NCBI GenBank assembly: GCA_934255105.1
Contig: CAKQNH010000192.1
Coordinates: 1-7,890 of the forward strand
Direction of reading: 5' to 3'
DNA length: 7,890 nucleotides
From: an uncultured Pirellulaceae bacterium
GTDB lineage: Bacteria > Planctomycetota > Planctomycetia > Pirellulales > Pirellulaceae
Shown here: positions 5,843 to 7,890 of the stretch, in pieces
Layout: each line of letters begins with the position of its first letter
Numbering within the stretch: position 1 is the stretch's first letter
The notes under the pieces: generated by a model
Told to the model about the DNA's origin: nothing
Database searches by the model: none
Seen by the model: the letters and a program-made list of their open reading frames with translations, nothing else
Translations under genes and position numbers: made by a program

Positions 5843-7762
5843 ATGTGTGGCATCACAGGATTCTGGAACCCATCCAAGACCAATGAACGCGAGATGCGCT
5901 CCACGCTCGATCGAATGCTCGATATGCTCGAGCATCGTGGACCAGATGAGCGCGGCAGTCGCCTGTATCTCGATCAAGGCCTCGCGCTGGGACACACGCG
6001 ACTATCCATTGTCGGCTTGAGCCATGGGCATCAACCCATCGAGACCACCGACGGCGATTACGCGGTCACGGTGAATGGCGAACTGTACGACTATAAGCGA
6101 ATCCGCACGACTCTGGCATGCGCGGCGATGCCCTGCAGTGGCAAGAGCGATAGTGCGATCACGTTGCCGCTGTACTTAAAACACGGTTTGCAATTTGTCG
6201 AACAATTGCGCGGCGAGTTTGCAATCGTTCTGTATGATGACCGAGAAAAGAGGTTGATATTGATTAGCGATCGCTTTGGCGTCAAACCGCTTTACTTTGC
6301 ATCCATCGATGGGGGGATCGTGTGGGGGTCAGAGGTCAAGTCGATTCTGCCGCATCCCGGCGTTGATGCCAAACTGTGTCCACGAGCTGCCATCCATCAA
6401 ATGATGCAAGTCATGGTCCCTGGTTCAACGGCCTTTCAAGGTGTAAATGCATTATTGCCGGGGCACATGTTGATAGTCCAACAACGCGGCGATCGTTTGG
6501 AAACGACTCTCAAACGCTGGTGGGACCTGGAGTTCCCCGATTCGCATGAGACCGGTGCAGATCCCGCTGCGTATGTTCAAGGCGTTCAAGAGCGGTTGAT
6601 CGACGCCGTGGCCACGCGATTGGAAGCCGATGTGTCCGTCGGCTGCTATCTATCGGGCGGCATCGACAGTTGCTCGATCCTGGGACTGGCAACCACACTG
6701 CAACAGTCGCCGATCAAAGCCTTCACAATTGCCTTTGACAACGCCGAGTACGACGAATCGCACATTGCAAAACTAATGGCTCAGCGCTGCGGGGCTGAAC
6801 AAGAACTGATGCTGCTGACGGAAAAAGAGTTGTATGGACCCGCCTTTGAACGGGCGACGTGGCACGCTGAACGGACGTTTTACAATACGCTGGCCGTCGC
6901 CAAGTGGCACATGAGTAGGCGAGTGCGGGCGTGCAACTACAAGGCGGTCATTACCGGAGAGGGCTCGGACGAACTGTTCGGTGGTTACCCGTTTTTCAAA
7001 CGCGACTGGCTAGGCCCAGAGGGGGACGATGGCATCTTTGCGGGCGCAATTATGGCCGAGCAAGAGTTGCAGCATCCCGCCTGGCAAGACTTGTGTGGCT
7101 TCACCCCCTCGTGGATTCAGCCTTGGATGTTGACGCTTGAGCGAGTCAAACCGTTGCTGTCTGAGGAGATGACCGACCTACTGTCCGAGTACGATCCGGT
7201 CGGCGAAGTTGCACAGGCTATTGATCCGGCGCAGGTACGTGGTCGACACCGCTTGGACATTTCTCAGTACACGTGGTGCAAGACGATGCTCGAAGGTCAG
7301 ATTTTGACTTGGGGGGGCGATCGCATGGACATGGCTAACAGCATGGAGGCCAGACCAGCCTTTCTGGATCATCATGTGGCAGAATTTGCGGTGACCATTC
7401 CTCCGGACATTCGGATTCGCAATGGCATTGAGAAATGGGTCTTGAGAGAAGCCATGGTCAACATCTTGCCCAGCGAGCTTTATGAACGCAAGAAGTTCGC
7501 CTTCATGGCCCCCCCTGCGCACACTGACCCATTCAAGCGCGATGCCATTCAAGAAATGATCGATCACTGGCTAACGCAGGACCGCATGTCGTCGGTCGGC
7601 TTAATCGACCCGGGCAAGTTTCATGATTTTGTCGAACAGGCTTGGCAGGAAAGCGACAGTACCGTATCGCGGCGAAACGACATTCTTCTGAATCATACAT
7701 TGCAACTGCACATGCTACATGGGCAATACATCGAAGGCTTGCCGCTGCCAGCGGTCGATTGA
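5843..7762 (+). CDS. asnB: Glutamine-dependent amidotransferase, asparagine synthetase B family
   Basis: A 639-residue cytoplasmic enzyme; the symbol marks family, not proven substrate. The N-terminal class II glutaminase domain (about 2-215) starts with the nucleophile Cys2 in MCGITG and has HRGPDE (31-36), R53 in HTRLSIVG, NGE (78-80) and D103, matching the glutamine-binding set of E. coli AsnB (Arg49, Asn74, Glu76, Asp98). The synthetase domain (about 240-635) has the ATP pyrophosphatase loop SGGIDS (271-276), TGEGSDELFGG (371-381) and MEARPAFLDH (501-510), where most homologues read R-V/L-P-F-L-D. It therefore should adenylate a carboxylate and amidate it with glutamine-derived ammonia. 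It is longer than E. coli AsnB (554). It starts 249 bases after the carbamoyltransferase; no Shine-Dalgarno is visible, but Cys2 fixes the start. Alternatives are ordinary asparagine synthesis, or amidation of another acid, which I favour from context. Confidence 0.92.
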   Translation: MCGITGFWNPSKTNEREMRSTLDRMLDMLEHRGPDERGSRLYLDQGLALGHTRLSIVGLSHGHQPIETTDGDYAVTVNGELYDYKRIRTTLACAAMPCSGKSDSAITLPLYLKHGLQFVEQLRGEFAIVLYDDREKRLILISDRFGVKPLYFASIDGGIVWGSEVKSILPHPGVDAKLCPRAAIHQMMQVMVPGSTAFQGVNALLPGHMLIVQQRGDRLETTLKRWWDLEFPDSHETGADPAAYVQGVQERLIDAVATRLEADVSVGCYLSGGIDSCSILGLATTLQQSPIKAFTIAFDNAEYDESHIAKLMAQRCGAEQELMLLTEKELYGPAFERATWHAERTFYNTLAVAKWHMSRRVRACNYKAVITGEGSDELFGGYPFFKRDWLGPEGDDGIFAGAIMAEQELQHPAWQDLCGFTPSWIQPWMLTLERVKPLLSEEMTDLLSEYDPVGEVAQAIDPAQVRGRHRLDISQYTWCKTMLEGQILTWGGDRMDMANSMEARPAFLDHHVAEFAVTIPPDIRIRNGIEKWVLREAMVNILPSELYERKKFAFMAPPAHTDPFKRDAIQEMIDHWLTQDRMSSVGLIDPGKFHDFVEQAWQESDSTVSRRNDILLNHTLQLHMLHGQYIEGLPLPAVD

Positions 7763-7868
7763 TGTGGCTCATTGTGGCTTGACGCTTGGGAAGTCGATTG
7801 TATTAGTGACACATTTGAGGCTTAGTCTGAGAGACGAATCGGCGATCTGCGGTTACGCTCTTTGGACT

Positions 7869-7890
7869 GCTGCGACTTGTCGTAGCTTTT
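7869..7890 (+). terminator. Rho-independent terminator, T-run cut by the window end
   Basis: An 8-base stem GCTGCGAC/GTCGTAGC (7869-7876 and 7879-7886, one G-T pair) encloses TT; read as a 7-base stem it has a CTTG loop, a known stable tetraloop. TTTT follows to the last base. It lies 107 bases after the AsnB-like stop. The reverse strand has no T-run after the stem, so it serves + strand transcription. The bases between the stop and the stem hold no gene that I can see. Confidence 0.6.

Noticed and set aside
7763..7868. A further gene or RNA after the AsnB-like gene
   Set aside because: No start with a coding frame of meaningful length and no tRNA-like fold is apparent before the terminator hairpin.

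Overview
The window reads as one strand of an osmoadaptation locus. All seven credible protein genes are on the + strand and nothing convincing lies on the - strand. GC content is moderate to high, Shine-Dalgarno sequences are mostly weak, one gene appears to start at TTG, and one secreted protein has a long basic leader. This suggests a marine or halotolerant bacterium, possibly a planctomycete of the Pirellulaceae type. That placement is an inference from style and gene content, not from a marker gene.

Region 1 (1-518) is the 3' part of a sarcosine/dimethylglycine N-methyltransferase, the last step of glycine betaine synthesis from glycine. Region 2 (523-4494) is a transport block: a BCCT-family betaine/choline/carnitine-type transporter, a secreted or membrane-anchored fibronectin-III-like protein, a sodium:solute symporter (SSS), and a 42-residue single-helix membrane protein. 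Region 3 (4505-7762) is a pair of biosynthetic enzymes: a carbamoyltransferase of the aspartate/ornithine carbamoyltransferase fold, and a glutamine-dependent amidotransferase of the asparagine synthetase B family. The two are separated by 249 bases that hold a three-copy inverted/direct repeat. A probable intrinsic terminator closes the unit at the very end of the window.

Genes from the methyltransferase to the carbamoyltransferase are spaced 4 bases, overlap by 1, 4 and 4 bases, then are spaced 10 bases. They are therefore very likely one translationally coupled operon. The AsnB-like gene continues the same direction and ends at the terminator.

The main hypothesis concerns the last two enzymes. 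The carbamoyltransferase keeps the carbamoyl-phosphate site but has lost the Arg and Gln that hold the aspartate side-chain end in true ATCase. It sits beside an amidotransferase, inside a betaine synthesis and transport operon. Carbamoylation of an alpha-amino group plus amidation of a carboxylate is exactly the chemistry needed for N-alpha-carbamoyl-L-glutamine 1-amide, a compatible solute reported from the halophile Ectothiorhodospira marismortui. I propose that this pair makes that solute or a close relative. The sequence supports the chemistry and context; the product is inference.
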